From Fodinicurvata halophila (GTDB taxonomy: Bacteria > Pseudomonadota > Alphaproteobacteria > Kiloniellales > DSM-21159): 64,000 nucleotides of DNA. Shown in pieces: positions 24,481-33,608 of this stretch (its first letter is position 1; the number at the start of each line of letters is the position of its first letter). Both the position numbers and the translations under genes were made by a program. Location of the stretch: contig NZ_JBHSCW010000003.1 of the NCBI RefSeq assembly GCF_042651425.1, positions 620,001 through 684,000 on the forward strand, given 5' to 3'. The notes beneath the pieces are model-generated. The model was not told where the DNA came from and searched no databases. It saw only the letters and a list, made by a program, of their open reading frames with translations.

Positions 24481-26273
24481 GTCGAAGCCTTGGCAGCATC
24501 CTCGATATGGAACTGCAAGGCTTCCGCGCCAGCCCAGCTGTCAGGCCTCAGCTTGCCTGCCAAGTGGATGGGAAGATCCTTGCTCGCCTGCAGCATATCA
24601 CCCAGAGGGCGCCCCACAGACCGAAACGCGATCCCCTTCAACCTGTCCCCTGCTTCCGTCCTGGCAAAAACCCGGAGGTGATCACTGCCGACTACATCAG
24701 CCCGCAGGATCTGGACATTGGGAATGGCGAATCGGGGTTCGGGATTGCCGGTTCCATAAGGGGCGAGTTGCTCGAGTGATTGATAGAATTCGTAATGGGA
24801 TGCCCGATACTGGAGTGTCCCATCCAATTTGAGTGTCGGCTGGTACGAGATGTCGAAGAGAACGTGCCCGATTCGATCGGACATGAACGCGTGCAACTCA
24901 TCCAGGCGATCCCGATCAACGGTCAGTCCGGCCGCCATGGCATGCCCTCCACCATTGATCAGCAGCCCCTGCTGCCTGGCCGCAAGCACGAGCGCCCCCA
25001 GGTCCACTCCACGCACGGAGCGCCCGGAGCCTTTTCCAACCCCCTCCTCGTCAAATGAAATGACAAGGGCAGGCCGATCAAAGCGCTCCTTGAGACGACT
25101 CGCCACAATGCCGATCACGCCGGGGTGCCAATCCTGCCCTACAGCCAAGACTAGATCGCCGGGACTGCCCTGCGCCTCGATCTGCAGAATGGCCTCTTCA
25201 AGCACTTGCGCTTCGATGTCCCGGCGTTCGCTATTGTAGCCATCCAGGCGCTGTGCCAAAGACCAGGCCCGCGAGGCATCCTTGGAGGTCAAAAGCTCCG
25301 CCCCCAAGGAGGATTCGCCGACTCGTCCGCCGGCATTGACTCGCGGACCCAGGATGAACCCCAGATGATGCGCGTTGGGCATGTCATCCACTCGGGCGAC
25401 ATCGGAGAGGGCCTGCAGGCCGATATTGCGTCGCTGGGCAAGCACCTTGAGTCCCTGCGTCACGAAGGCGCGGTTGAGACCGGTCAGGGGAACCACATCA
25501 CAGACGGTCCCAAGTGCCACCAGATCCAGGAGGCGGATCAGGTCCGGCTCCTGCACCCCCTGCTCCCGATACCATCCGTCGGCGCGCAGGGCCCGGTTCA
25601 ACGCCACAAGCAACAGGAAGGTCACCCCCACAGCAGCCAGGTGCCCAAGTCCGCTGGAATCATCCAGACGGTTCGGATTCACCACCGCCACTGCCGATGG
25701 CAATTTCGTTTCCGCAACGTGATGGTCCACCACGATCACGTCCAATCCCTGCTGTGCCGCGAATTCCAACGGTTCATAGGCGGTAATGCCGCAATCGACG
25801 GTCACGACCAGACTCGCACCCTTCTGCGCCAGTGTCAGAAAGGCCTCGCTGTTCGGACCATATCCTTCGCGGATCCTGTCTGGAATATAAACCTCGAGCG
25901 GACGTCCTATGGCCTCGAGGAACAGCTTCAGAAGAGAGCTTGAAGTTGCACCGTCGACATCGTAGTCCCCGAAGACAGCGATTTTCTCCTCGCGCTGGAT
26001 CGCCCGTTTCAAACGTTCAACCGCCCTATCCATGTCCCGCAAGCAAAGCGGATCGGGAATCATCTCGCGGAGAGTGGGTGCCAGGAATTGTTCAGCCTGT
26101 TCGAAATCAATGCCGCGCGAGGCCAGGATTCGTCCAACAGCATCGGGGACACCCAATCTCTGGCTTAATGCCAGGGACAGCCGTTCATCGCATTCGCGCA
26201 ACAGCCAGCGTTTTCCGGTACAGGACTGTTGGACCCCCAGAAAGCACTGTGTTTGCGGCGCCTGCAATTCCAC
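24477..26273 (-). CDS. recJ: Single-stranded-DNA-specific exonuclease RecJ
   Basis: 5'-3' single-strand exonuclease of mismatch, base-excision and RecF-pathway repair, 598 residues. DHH-family motifs are present in order: AVFGDYDVDGATSSSL (about residue 98), LVVTVDCGITA, VIVVDHHVAE and GPRVNAGGRVGESSLG, then the DHHA1 motif INGGGHAMAAGLTV and a C-terminal OB fold. Starts 9 nt after the glpX stop. Confidence 0.95.
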   Translation of the reverse strand: MELQAPQTQCFLGVQQSCTGKRWLLRECDERLSLALSQRLGVPDAVGRILASRGIDFEQAEQFLAPTLREMIPDPLCLRDMDRAVERLKRAIQREEKIAVFGDYDVDGATSSSLLKLFLEAIGRPLEVYIPDRIREGYGPNSEAFLTLAQKGASLVVTVDCGITAYEPLEFAAQQGLDVIVVDHHVAETKLPSAVAVVNPNRLDDSSGLGHLAAVGVTFLLLVALNRALRADGWYREQGVQEPDLIRLLDLVALGTVCDVVPLTGLNRAFVTQGLKVLAQRRNIGLQALSDVARVDDMPNAHHLGFILGPRVNAGGRVGESSLGAELLTSKDASRAWSLAQRLDGYNSERRDIEAQVLEEAILQIEAQGSPGDLVLAVGQDWHPGVIGIVASRLKERFDRPALVISFDEEGVGKGSGRSVRGVDLGALVLAARQQGLLINGGGHAMAAGLTVDRDRLDELHAFMSDRIGHVLFDISYQPTLKLDGTLQYRASHYEFYQSLEQLAPYGTGNPEPRFAIPNVQILRADVVGSDHLRVFARTEAGDRLKGIAFRSVGRPLGDMLQASKDLPIHLAGKLRPDSWAGAEALQFHIEDAAKAST

Positions 26274-26282
26274 CTCGCTGCC

Positions 26283-27281
26283 TCAAAGTCCGGCCATGGT
26301 TTCGTACCAGGTCTTGCGGGTAAAATTGTGACGGGTTTCGACAAAGCGTATTGTTCCGCTCTTGGAGCGCATGACCAGGGAATGGGTGATCGCTCCCCCT
26401 GGCTGGCGTCGCACTCCACGCAGCATCGAGCCGTCGGTAACGCCCGTGGCCGCGAACATGACTTCTCCGCCCGCCAGGTCATCCAGGTTGTACTTGCGAT
26501 CCATGTCGGTGATCCCCCAGCGCTTGGCGCGGGCCCGCTCGTCATCATTGCGAAAGGTCAGCCGGCCCTGGAACTGGCCACCAATGCAACGCAGCGCCGC
26601 GGCAGCCAGCACGCCCTCCGGAGCACCACCGCTGCCCATGTACATGTCCACACCGCTTTCCGCCTGGCTGGTCGCGATCACACCGGAGACGTCGCCGTCC
26701 CCGATCAGCATGATGCGTGCTCCTGCTTCGCGAACCTTGGCGATCAGCTCTGCGTGACGCGGACGATCGAGAATGCACACCACGAGATCATCCACATCCA
26801 TCTTCTTTGCCTGGGCCAGCGCCTTCAGGTTCTCCGCCGGCGTCGCGTCGAGGTCGATCAGGTCTTCGGGCAGGTCGCCGCCGATGGCGATCTTGTCCAT
26901 GTAGACGTCCGGTGCATTGAGGAAGCCGCCTTCCTCCGCCATCGCCACCACAGTCAGGGCATTTGGCCCGCCCTTGGCCGTAATCGTAGTGCCCTCCAGG
27001 GGATCGAGCGCGATGTCCACCCGGGGTCCTCCCGACCCCACCTTCTCTCCGATATACAGCATCGGGGCCTCATCGCGTTCGCCCTCCCCGATCACCACCG
27101 TTCCATCGATGGTCATCGAATTCAGGCCCGCCCGCATGGCATTGACCGCCTGGGTGTCTGCAGCCTTCTCGTCGCCCCGCCCCATGAGCTTCGAGGCAGC
27201 CAGCGCCGCCAGCTCCGTTACGCGCACAACCTCCAGAGCCAGGTTGCGATCCATTACACTCTTACTGTCCGTCGCGGCCAT
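26283..27281 (-). CDS. glpX: Class II fructose-1,6-bisphosphatase
   Basis: Hydrolyses fructose-1,6-bisphosphate in gluconeogenesis and possibly sedoheptulose-bisphosphate. The 332-residue GlpX protein begins MDRNLALEVVRVTELAA after a short extension and carries VVIGEGERDEAPMLYIGE, the DPLEGT metal-binding motif, LMIGDGDVSG-like LIGDGDVSG and MGSGGAPEGVLAAA. It lies between hom and recJ, an arrangement common in alphaproteobacteria. Confidence 0.95.
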   Translation of the reverse strand: MAATDSKSVMDRNLALEVVRVTELAALAASKLMGRGDEKAADTQAVNAMRAGLNSMTIDGTVVIGEGERDEAPMLYIGEKVGSGGPRVDIALDPLEGTTITAKGGPNALTVVAMAEEGGFLNAPDVYMDKIAIGGDLPEDLIDLDATPAENLKALAQAKKMDVDDLVVCILDRPRHAELIAKVREAGARIMLIGDGDVSGVIATSQAESGVDMYMGSGGAPEGVLAAAALRCIGGQFQGRLTFRNDDERARAKRWGITDMDRKYNLDDLAGGEVMFAATGVTDGSMLRGVRRQPGGAITHSLVMRSKSGTIRFVETRHNFTRKTWYETMAGL

Positions 27282-27320
27282 TTCCCGGTTCCCTATAATC
27301 TTGTCCTCGAGTGGTTGTCC

Positions 27321-28613
27321 TCAGCTACTCTCTATGCGGATGAAACGTGGCTCCTGAAGGCAACTGTCCAGTTCCTCGATCCTGTTGAGGGCGCGCAACA
27401 CCTGTGCTTCTCCGGTCTCGTGCGTGACGATCACGAGAGGGACCGCTTCTCCCGGCGCCCGGCCCCGCTGAAGAAGGGCCTCGACGGAAATCTCCTCGTC
27501 GCGCAGCGCCGTGGCAATATCCGCAATGACACCAGGCCGGTCGACCACCAGCAAGCGCAGGAAATAGGCACCAAAGTGCGCATCGCTCTCCAATGGCACC
27601 GCCCGCTCCAGCTTGTCCGCCGGCACGGCAAAGGGGGGCAATTTCAAGCCGCGCGCGATGTCGATGAGATCGGCTACGACCGCAGACGCCGTTGGACCTT
27701 CTCCCGCCCCGGCCCCTTCGATCATGATGGGACCGGAAAAATCACCCTCCGCCAGCACCGCATTGAAAACCCCATCAACCTGCGACAGAGGGTTATCCAG
27801 TGGCACCATGCACGGATGAACGCGCTGCTCGATCTGGCCGTTCTTGCGGCGCGCCATGCCGAGCAGCTTGATGCGGTACCCCAGTTCCTCGGCATAGGCG
27901 ATATCCATTGAGGAAATGCTGCGGATGCCCTCCATCTGTATGGAGTCGAAATCGACCTCTGTTCCGAAGGCCAATGCCGTCAGCAAGGCCAGCTTGTGCG
28001 CGGCATCGATCCCGTCCACATCGAAGCTCGGATCCGCTTCCGCGTAGCCGAGTTTCTGGGCTTCCGCCAGAACCTCGCCGAATTCGCGCCCCGTATCCCG
28101 CATCGTGCTGAGGATATAGTTGCAGGTGCCGTTCAGGATGCCGTGAATTCGCACGAACTGGTTCGCGGCCAAGCCTTCCCGCAAGACCTTGATAGCCGGA
28201 ATACCGCCAGCCACGGCAGCTTCGTAGGCCAATGCAGCCTGATTTGATTCCGCCAGCCGTGCCAATTCGGTTCCATGGTGTGCCATCATCGCCTTGTTGG
28301 CCGTTACCACCGACTTGCCCTGCTCCAGGGCTGTACGCACGATATCAAGCGCAATCCCGTCCGAGCCACCGACCAGTTCAACGATGATATCCAGATCCTC
28401 CTCCGCAGCCATCGCGAGGGGATCGTCATACCAGCGCACGCCTTCCAGGCTCAGACCGCGATCCTTGCGGCGATCTCGTGCAGAAACGGCGGACACAACC
28501 AAAGGCCTGCCCGTCCGCTCCGCCAGAACCGTTCCGTTTTCTTCGATAAGTCTTACCACCCCGCTCCCGACGGTGCCCAGACCTGCAATTCCAAGCTTGA
28601 GTGATGCTGTCAC
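27321..28613 (-). CDS. hom: Homoserine dehydrogenase
   Basis: NAD(P)-dependent reduction of aspartate semialdehyde to homoserine, the branch point to threonine and methionine. The 430-residue monofunctional enzyme has a Rossmann domain (LGIAGLGTVGSGVVRLI), catalytic region (GILNGTCNYILSTM, EAQKLGYAEADPSFDVDGIDAAHKLALL) and a C-terminal ACT domain (YFLRLLVVDRPGVIADIA) for threonine feedback. GTG 28613 has GGAAG about 9 nt upstream; a TTG five codons earlier is possible. Confidence 0.95.
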   Translation of the reverse strand: MTASLKLGIAGLGTVGSGVVRLIEENGTVLAERTGRPLVVSAVSARDRRKDRGLSLEGVRWYDDPLAMAAEEDLDIIVELVGGSDGIALDIVRTALEQGKSVVTANKAMMAHHGTELARLAESNQAALAYEAAVAGGIPAIKVLREGLAANQFVRIHGILNGTCNYILSTMRDTGREFGEVLAEAQKLGYAEADPSFDVDGIDAAHKLALLTALAFGTEVDFDSIQMEGIRSISSMDIAYAEELGYRIKLLGMARRKNGQIEQRVHPCMVPLDNPLSQVDGVFNAVLAEGDFSGPIMIEGAGAGEGPTASAVVADLIDIARGLKLPPFAVPADKLERAVPLESDAHFGAYFLRLLVVDRPGVIADIATALRDEEISVEALLQRGRAPGEAVPLVIVTHETGEAQVLRALNRIEELDSCLQEPRFIRIESS

Positions 28614-28747
28614 AATACCAACTTCCAAAAGTTCTGTTCGTCATTAACTGTTCTGATGCGCGCAACGCCACCGGAGAGGTTTCCGACCTCGCGAAACCTT
28701 CAGCTCCGGCAGCCCATATCTGACCGCCTCGCGTTGCTGTCCTTGTG

Positions 28748-29647
28748 TCAGTACAGAAGGAAAATCTCCACCCTTCTGTTGCCCGCCTCACCGGTTGGCA
28801 TGAATTCGGCATAAACACGCTCATCAATTCCACGCGCTTCCACCTCGATGGCAGAAGACCGGAGTCCCGCCTGCCGCAGGGCTTGAGCCACCGACTCGGC
28901 CCGCTTGCGCGACATTGCCTGGTTGACCCGCTGGAAATCTTCTACATCCATGGTCGGCGTATGGGCTGAAGCATGTCCCACAACCCGGACCCGTGCACCC
29001 TCCTGATCCGCCGCCTGCGCGATCTGCGAGATGATAGTGTGGTCCCGACTGTCCAGAGCCTGGGATCCATGCCGGAAATAGATCACTCCGGCCAATTCGG
29101 TTGTCTCCGCCCCCTGCATCACCTCCTGAGTCCGCGCGCTGCCAGTCACCACATCCTCGTTCACCGTGATCTGGGCCAGTTGGACGCCTGTGAACTCCGG
29201 CTCACTGGAAGCGAGCCGTCCTGCCAGGTCGTTCCCTGTCTTGCGATCGAGATAGGAGGTGTTGTCAGAGTCGACGTCATGCTCGCCAGGCTGATCTGAC
29301 GACGGAGTTTCTTGCGGCTGCTCAATTCTCGAGCGCTCGTGATCCTCCTGCAAGCTGCGGCGAAGTCTCTCGCGCTCTTGTTCGGGCGTGGGACTGGGAC
29401 GTTCCATGGGGACGGTTGAAAGATTCGGAATAGTACCGCCTTCCAGTTCCTCCTCATCCACCTGGACCCGCTCCGGCATGGGCTCTTCCTCGAAAAACTC
29501 GCTGTAGGTCTGCTCAACGCTGCTACAGGCCGCAAGCAGAGGAAGAACCACGGCCACGGCCGTCATCGTCAAACAGGAGGCAGGCCACCGCGCTCGTTTG
29601 CTTGTCGGAATGCCCTGCGTTACGGAATCTGCGCTGTCTCGACGCAT
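28748..29647 (-). CDS. OmpA-domain outer-membrane lipoprotein
   Basis: A 299-residue lipoprotein. The lipobox LPLLAACSS follows a basic N-terminus, then a long acidic, Pro/Gln/Glu-rich linker (to about residue 175) and a C-terminal OmpA-like peptidoglycan-binding domain (IYFRHGSQALDSRDHTI, VRVVGHASAHTPT, RKRAESVAQALRQAGL, GNRRVEIFLLY). ATG 29647 is preceded by AGGAG at good spacing; the open frame upstream is the antisense of phaC. Diverges from phaC. Confidence 0.85.
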   Translation of the reverse strand: MRRDSADSVTQGIPTSKRARWPASCLTMTAVAVVLPLLAACSSVEQTYSEFFEEEPMPERVQVDEEELEGGTIPNLSTVPMERPSPTPEQERERLRRSLQEDHERSRIEQPQETPSSDQPGEHDVDSDNTSYLDRKTGNDLAGRLASSEPEFTGVQLAQITVNEDVVTGSARTQEVMQGAETTELAGVIYFRHGSQALDSRDHTIISQIAQAADQEGARVRVVGHASAHTPTMDVEDFQRVNQAMSRKRAESVAQALRQAGLRSSAIEVEARGIDERVYAEFMPTGEAGNRRVEIFLLY

Positions 29648-29809
29648 ATCAACTCCTGTTTTCATCTGGGCGCCTGCAACAATATGAGAATTTGTTACCC
29701 TGACGCGTAAGCAAGAGCAAGGTAAGTCGGAAATCCGCACTGGCCATTGCCTTTCCTCATACACACTTAAGGCATCAGTAATCTGCCAATCGATCAAGGA
29801 GGCCACAGC

Positions 29810-31630
29810 ATGACCGACCAGAATGAAGGCGAGGTCAAGGTTCCCGATCCGGTACAAATGTCCAGGAACATGGCCGATATTGCGGAACGCAGTAGCAAGA
29901 TCGTCAATGACTTCCTGCAGCGTCAGGCCCAGCAAGCCCCCAATACCCAGGTCGACCCCTTCAATATCGGCCAGGCCTTTTTCGACATGACGTCGCGGAT
30001 GATGTCGAACCCGGCCAAGATTGCTGAAGCCCAGATGGAACTTTGGCAGCAGTATCTTCAGCTGTGGCAGTCCACGGCTCAGCGGATGATGGGCGATGAA
30101 AGCGATCCCGTGGTCACGCCCGAGCGCGGTGACCGGCGCTTCAAGGATCCGTCCTGGGAGGAGAACCAGCTGTTTGACTTCATCAAGCAGTCCTATCTTC
30201 TGACGGCACGCTGGATCCAGGAACAGGTGCACGAAGTCGAGGGCATGGACGACAAGACGGCCCAGAAGGTCGATTTCTATACGCGCCAGTTTGTCGACGC
30301 CCTCGCGCCCAGCAACTTCGTAATGACCAATCCGGAGGTTCTGCGAACCACCCTGGAAAGCGGCGGTGAGAACCTGGTCAACGGGTTACAGAACCTGTTG
30401 GACGACCTGGAACGCGGAAAAGGCCAGCTCGCCATCAGCATGACCGACCGCGAGGCCTTCGAGGTCGGAGGCAACATTGCCATCACGCCGGGCAAGGTCA
30501 TCTATCAGAATGAACTGATGCAGCTGATCCAGTACGAGCCGGCGACGGAGAATGTTCACAAGGCGCCACTGCTCATTATCCCGCCGTGGATCAACAAGTA
30601 CTACATACTCGATCTTCGCGAGAAGAATTCCTTCGTGAAGTGGGCCGTCGAACAGGGCCTCACCGTCTTTGTCATTTCCTGGGTCAATCCAGACGAGAAA
30701 CTCGCGGCAAAGACTTTCGAGGATTACATGACCCAAGGTTTCTTCGAAGCCTTTGACGCCATGACAGAGGCAACAGGCGAGAAGGAGGCCAATGTCATCG
30801 GCTATTGCCTTGGAGGAACGCTGCTGGCCGCCTCCATGGCCTACCTGCACGCCAAGAAGCCCGAGGATCCCGGCCCGGACCCGGAGCAGATCAAGAGCAC
30901 CACCTTCTTCACGGCCATGACCGATTTTTCGGAGGCCGGGGAACTGGGCGTCTTCATCGACGAAGCACAGTTGAATGCGCTGGAAGAGAAGATGCAGGAG
31001 AAGGGCTACCTGGAAGGCTCGGCCATGGCGAACACCTTCAACATGCTGCGCGCCAACGACCTGATCTGGTCCTTCGTTATCAACAACTACCTGCTCGGCA
31101 AGGACCCCTTTCCCTTCGACCTGCTGTACTGGAACAGCGATTCCACGCGCATGCCCGCGACCATGCATTCCTTCTACCTCCGTCGCATGTACCAGGAAAA
31201 CAAGCTGATCGAACCGGGCGGCATCACACTCAAGGGCGTGCCCATCGACCTGAGCGCGATCAAGACACCGTCATTCATGCTGTCCGCGCGCGAAGACCAC
31301 ATAGCCCCCTGGAAAGGCACCTATGCCCTTACCCAATTCGCCAAGGGGCCGGTCAAGTTCATTCTGGCTGCCTCTGGACATATAGCCGGCGTCATAAATC
31401 CGCCCGCTTCCGGCAAATACTGCTATTGGACCAACAGCCGCAATCCCAAGAACCCGGAGACCTGGCTGAAGAATGCAGAAGAACACCCCGGCTCGTGGTG
31501 GCCGGAATGGTACAGGTGGATTGCGCGCAAAAGCGGTCCGAAGAAAACGCCGGCCCGCACACCGGGCGGCGGCAAACTGAAGCCAATCGAGGAGGCACCA
31601 GGATCCTATGTTCGCGTCAAGGCTGAATAA
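29810..31630 (+). CDS. phaC: Class I poly(3-hydroxyalkanoate) synthase
   Basis: Polymerises (R)-3-hydroxyacyl-CoA into PHA storage granules. The 606 residues match class I PhaC, with the N-terminal granule-associated region and an alpha/beta-hydrolase core. The nucleophile is C333 in GYCLGG, and the other triad residues are D496 (REDHIAPW) and H524 (ASGHIAG). Preceded by AAGGAGG. No phaA, phaB, phasin or phaR gene is adjacent; instead its last 23 nt overlap an EF-hand protein gene. Confidence 0.96.
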   Translation: MTDQNEGEVKVPDPVQMSRNMADIAERSSKIVNDFLQRQAQQAPNTQVDPFNIGQAFFDMTSRMMSNPAKIAEAQMELWQQYLQLWQSTAQRMMGDESDPVVTPERGDRRFKDPSWEENQLFDFIKQSYLLTARWIQEQVHEVEGMDDKTAQKVDFYTRQFVDALAPSNFVMTNPEVLRTTLESGGENLVNGLQNLLDDLERGKGQLAISMTDREAFEVGGNIAITPGKVIYQNELMQLIQYEPATENVHKAPLLIIPPWINKYYILDLREKNSFVKWAVEQGLTVFVISWVNPDEKLAAKTFEDYMTQGFFEAFDAMTEATGEKEANVIGYCLGGTLLAASMAYLHAKKPEDPGPDPEQIKSTTFFTAMTDFSEAGELGVFIDEAQLNALEEKMQEKGYLEGSAMANTFNMLRANDLIWSFVINNYLLGKDPFPFDLLYWNSDSTRMPATMHSFYLRRMYQENKLIEPGGITLKGVPIDLSAIKTPSFMLSAREDHIAPWKGTYALTQFAKGPVKFILAASGHIAGVINPPASGKYCYWTNSRNPKNPETWLKNAEEHPGSWWPEWYRWIARKSGPKKTPARTPGGGKLKPIEEAPGSYVRVKAE

Positions 31631-32150
31631 CAGCCATCCCCGAGGCCGATGGACAGCCGTCATTGCCTTCCTGGCCGGCATTATGCTTCCCGCAACGGGC
31701 CATGCCACGGATGTGGAACGCTTCGACGAGATGGTCGAGACCGGGGGATGGCTCTGCGAGGAAGCACCGGCCCGGGAATGCATCGACCACGGCTGGAACT
31801 ACGCGGACAGGAACGGTGACGGTCGCCTCGATAAAGGCGAGCTGCAGACCCTGCGCCAGGAACTCAACAGTTGGGCGGAATGGAAGAAAGAGCGCCTTTC
31901 CGGAAAGGATCGGACGCGGCTTTCTATCGGTCGGGCCATTGCCAATTCACTCAAACTGGATGACCTGATCGACAGCTACGATGAAGATGGGAGTGGCGCA
32001 ATCACACGGGCTGAATTGCTGGCCGATATCGAACTCGACGAGCGCCCCCTGCCCGACATCCTGGCCGACAAGGAGGCTACGGACTGGGAGGCTATAGGCA
32101 ACAGGCTGGGTCCCTTCGGGTCCCTGTTGGGTAGCCTGGGCGCTCCCTGA
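31608..32150 (+). CDS. Secreted EF-hand calcium-binding protein
   Basis: A 180-residue protein with an N-terminal signal peptide (about residues 15-33, cleaved near GHA) and two canonical EF-hand loops: residues 67-78 (DRNGDGRLDKGE) and 125-136 (DEDGSGAITRAE). Two cysteines (C50, C58) sit between the signal peptide and the first loop. The start lies inside phaC with GAGGAGG upstream, so translation is probably coupled to PHA synthase. Role unknown; exported calcium sensing or storage is the only supportable guess. Confidence 0.8.
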   Translation: MFASRLNNSHPRGRWTAVIAFLAGIMLPATGHATDVERFDEMVETGGWLCEEAPARECIDHGWNYADRNGDGRLDKGELQTLRQELNSWAEWKKERLSGKDRTRLSIGRAIANSLKLDDLIDSYDEDGSGAITRAELLADIELDERPLPDILADKEATDWEAIGNRLGPFGSLLGSLGAP

Positions 32151-32159
32151 TCGTCGCTG

Positions 32160-32960
32160 TCAGATAATGAACTGATCGTTCAGTGCGCTGGTGAGATCGT
32201 CGGCGAAGGACGCGCCTTTCCGGATGATCGGCACGGCGGAGGGCAGGTATTTCAAGCTGTCGTGCTCGCGGGCATAGGAGGTAATGAGGGCCATCCCGGT
32301 GTTCCGTGTCTGCGGCATGGCTTTCAAGCCTGCAGCAAGGTCCACACCGGAGAGATCGGCAAGAACTGCGGAGATGATAACCAGGTCCGGCTGGGTCCGG
32401 ACGATCATTTCCAGTGCGTGGAAGGGTGTCGAAACCGACGTGACACGGTAACCGCATTCCGAAATTTCACGCTCGATCATGCGTCGGACGACCCCCCGGT
32501 CCATGACCAGAAGCACCTCAATCTCGCAGACCGCCATATCCTCAGCATCGAACCCGCGCCGCGGCGGCAGGCGACGCACGAGATGAGCCGCGCTTTCTCC
32601 CCCAACGCCCCCGTTATCCAGCAGCTCCGTGAGGACATCCAGATAGATCTCGATATCGTTGAGATGCCGCTCGTAGGGTTCGTCCACGGCTTCAAGATAG
32701 TCCTCGAGCCGGTGCGCTGCGATTCCGAGAAGAGACAGGTTCAGGCTGCCGGCACCGCCCTTCAGGTCCAGGGAAAGTCGGTGGACACGCTCCAGCACAG
32801 GCCGCATGGAACGTTGTTCCCCATGAACCTTGCCGATTTCGCGAACGATCGCGGTAATTTCATCCAGCCCATCGGCCAGAAATTCACTCTTGTGAGCGGC
32901 CATTCCATCCGCTGCGATGGACTTGGCCGTACGTTCCTTGACCTCTGTCATGCCTGACAC
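32160..32960 (-). CDS. Degenerate HPt-receiver two-domain protein
   Basis: A 266-residue protein (or 263 from the second Met). Residues about 25-125 resemble an HPt four-helix bundle, but the phospho-accepting His of HxxKGxAG is Leu64 (LDLKGGAGSLNLSLLG). Residues about 145-266 resemble a response-regulator receiver, but the phospho-Asp is Ser197 (PDLVIISAVLADLSG) and the acidic pair near the N-terminus is only partly kept (VMDRG). Neither domain should accept phosphate, so it may act as a phosphorylation-independent scaffold or binding partner. No histidine kinase is nearby. Confidence 0.7.
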   Translation of the reverse strand: MSGMTEVKERTAKSIAADGMAAHKSEFLADGLDEITAIVREIGKVHGEQRSMRPVLERVHRLSLDLKGGAGSLNLSLLGIAAHRLEDYLEAVDEPYERHLNDIEIYLDVLTELLDNGGVGGESAAHLVRRLPPRRGFDAEDMAVCEIEVLLVMDRGVVRRMIEREISECGYRVTSVSTPFHALEMIVRTQPDLVIISAVLADLSGVDLAAGLKAMPQTRNTGMALITSYAREHDSLKYLPSAVPIIRKGASFADDLTSALNDQFII

Positions 32961-33035
32961 CCGGTGTGGATATTCCTGACGACAGGCAATATAAAGGGGC
33001 AGGTCTTTGCAATCGGTTAACGGATGCGACGATCC

Positions 33036-33578
33036 TCAGCTTCGATAGCTCGCGGCTAGTTTCGCGTACTGATCTGCTGAGTATGCAAAGTACTCCAGTT
33101 CCTCTTCGCGCAACTGACGCTGCAGCTTAGCCGGCGTGCCGGCCCAGAGTTCGTGCTTCGGCACACGCTTGCCCGGTGTGACCACGGCACCGGCCGCAAC
33201 CATGGCCCGGCTCTCCACCACGGCATCATCCATGACCACAGAACGCATGCCGATGAAGCAGTCATCCTCCAGCTTGCAAGCATGAATCAGGGCCATGTGC
33301 CCGATGGTGATATTGTCCCCGATATGGGTCGGCATGCCACCCCCCGTTTCGCGGTAATCCCCGTTCGGATCATGGTTGCAGTGCACGATGGTTCCATCCT
33401 GGACATTGGTATTGCGCCCCACCCGGATGGCATTGACGTCACCGCGCAATACACAGCCGTACCAGATGGACGAGGCGGGCCCGATCTCGACATCGCCGAT
33501 GATCACAGCGGTCTCCGCAATGAAGGCGTCGGGGTCGATGCGCGGCTCCATGCCCCTGTAGGGAAGAATCGTTGCCAT
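33036..33578 (-). CDS. Gamma-carbonic anhydrase family hexapeptide protein
   Basis: A 180-residue left-handed beta-helix protein with hexapeptide repeats (IGDVEIGPASSIWYG, ITIGHMALIHACKLEDDCFIGM). The three gamma-class zinc-ligand histidines appear to be in IVHCNHD and IGHMALIH. Such proteins range from true carbonic anhydrase to PaaY thioesterase and CaiE-like proteins, so the activity is not fixed by sequence. It follows argC by 30 nt. Confidence 0.87.
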   Translation of the reverse strand: MATILPYRGMEPRIDPDAFIAETAVIIGDVEIGPASSIWYGCVLRGDVNAIRVGRNTNVQDGTIVHCNHDPNGDYRETGGGMPTHIGDNITIGHMALIHACKLEDDCFIGMRSVVMDDAVVESRAMVAAGAVVTPGKRVPKHELWAGTPAKLQRQLREEELEYFAYSADQYAKLAASYRS

Positions 33579-33608
33579 TTGTCACTCCATCATTTGCATC
33601 TTCAGTCG

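Noticed and set aside
26229..27911. Long plus-strand open frame across glpX and hom
   Set aside because: It is antisense to two conserved enzymes, rich in His/Arg/Gln as expected of shadow translation, and lacks any motif.
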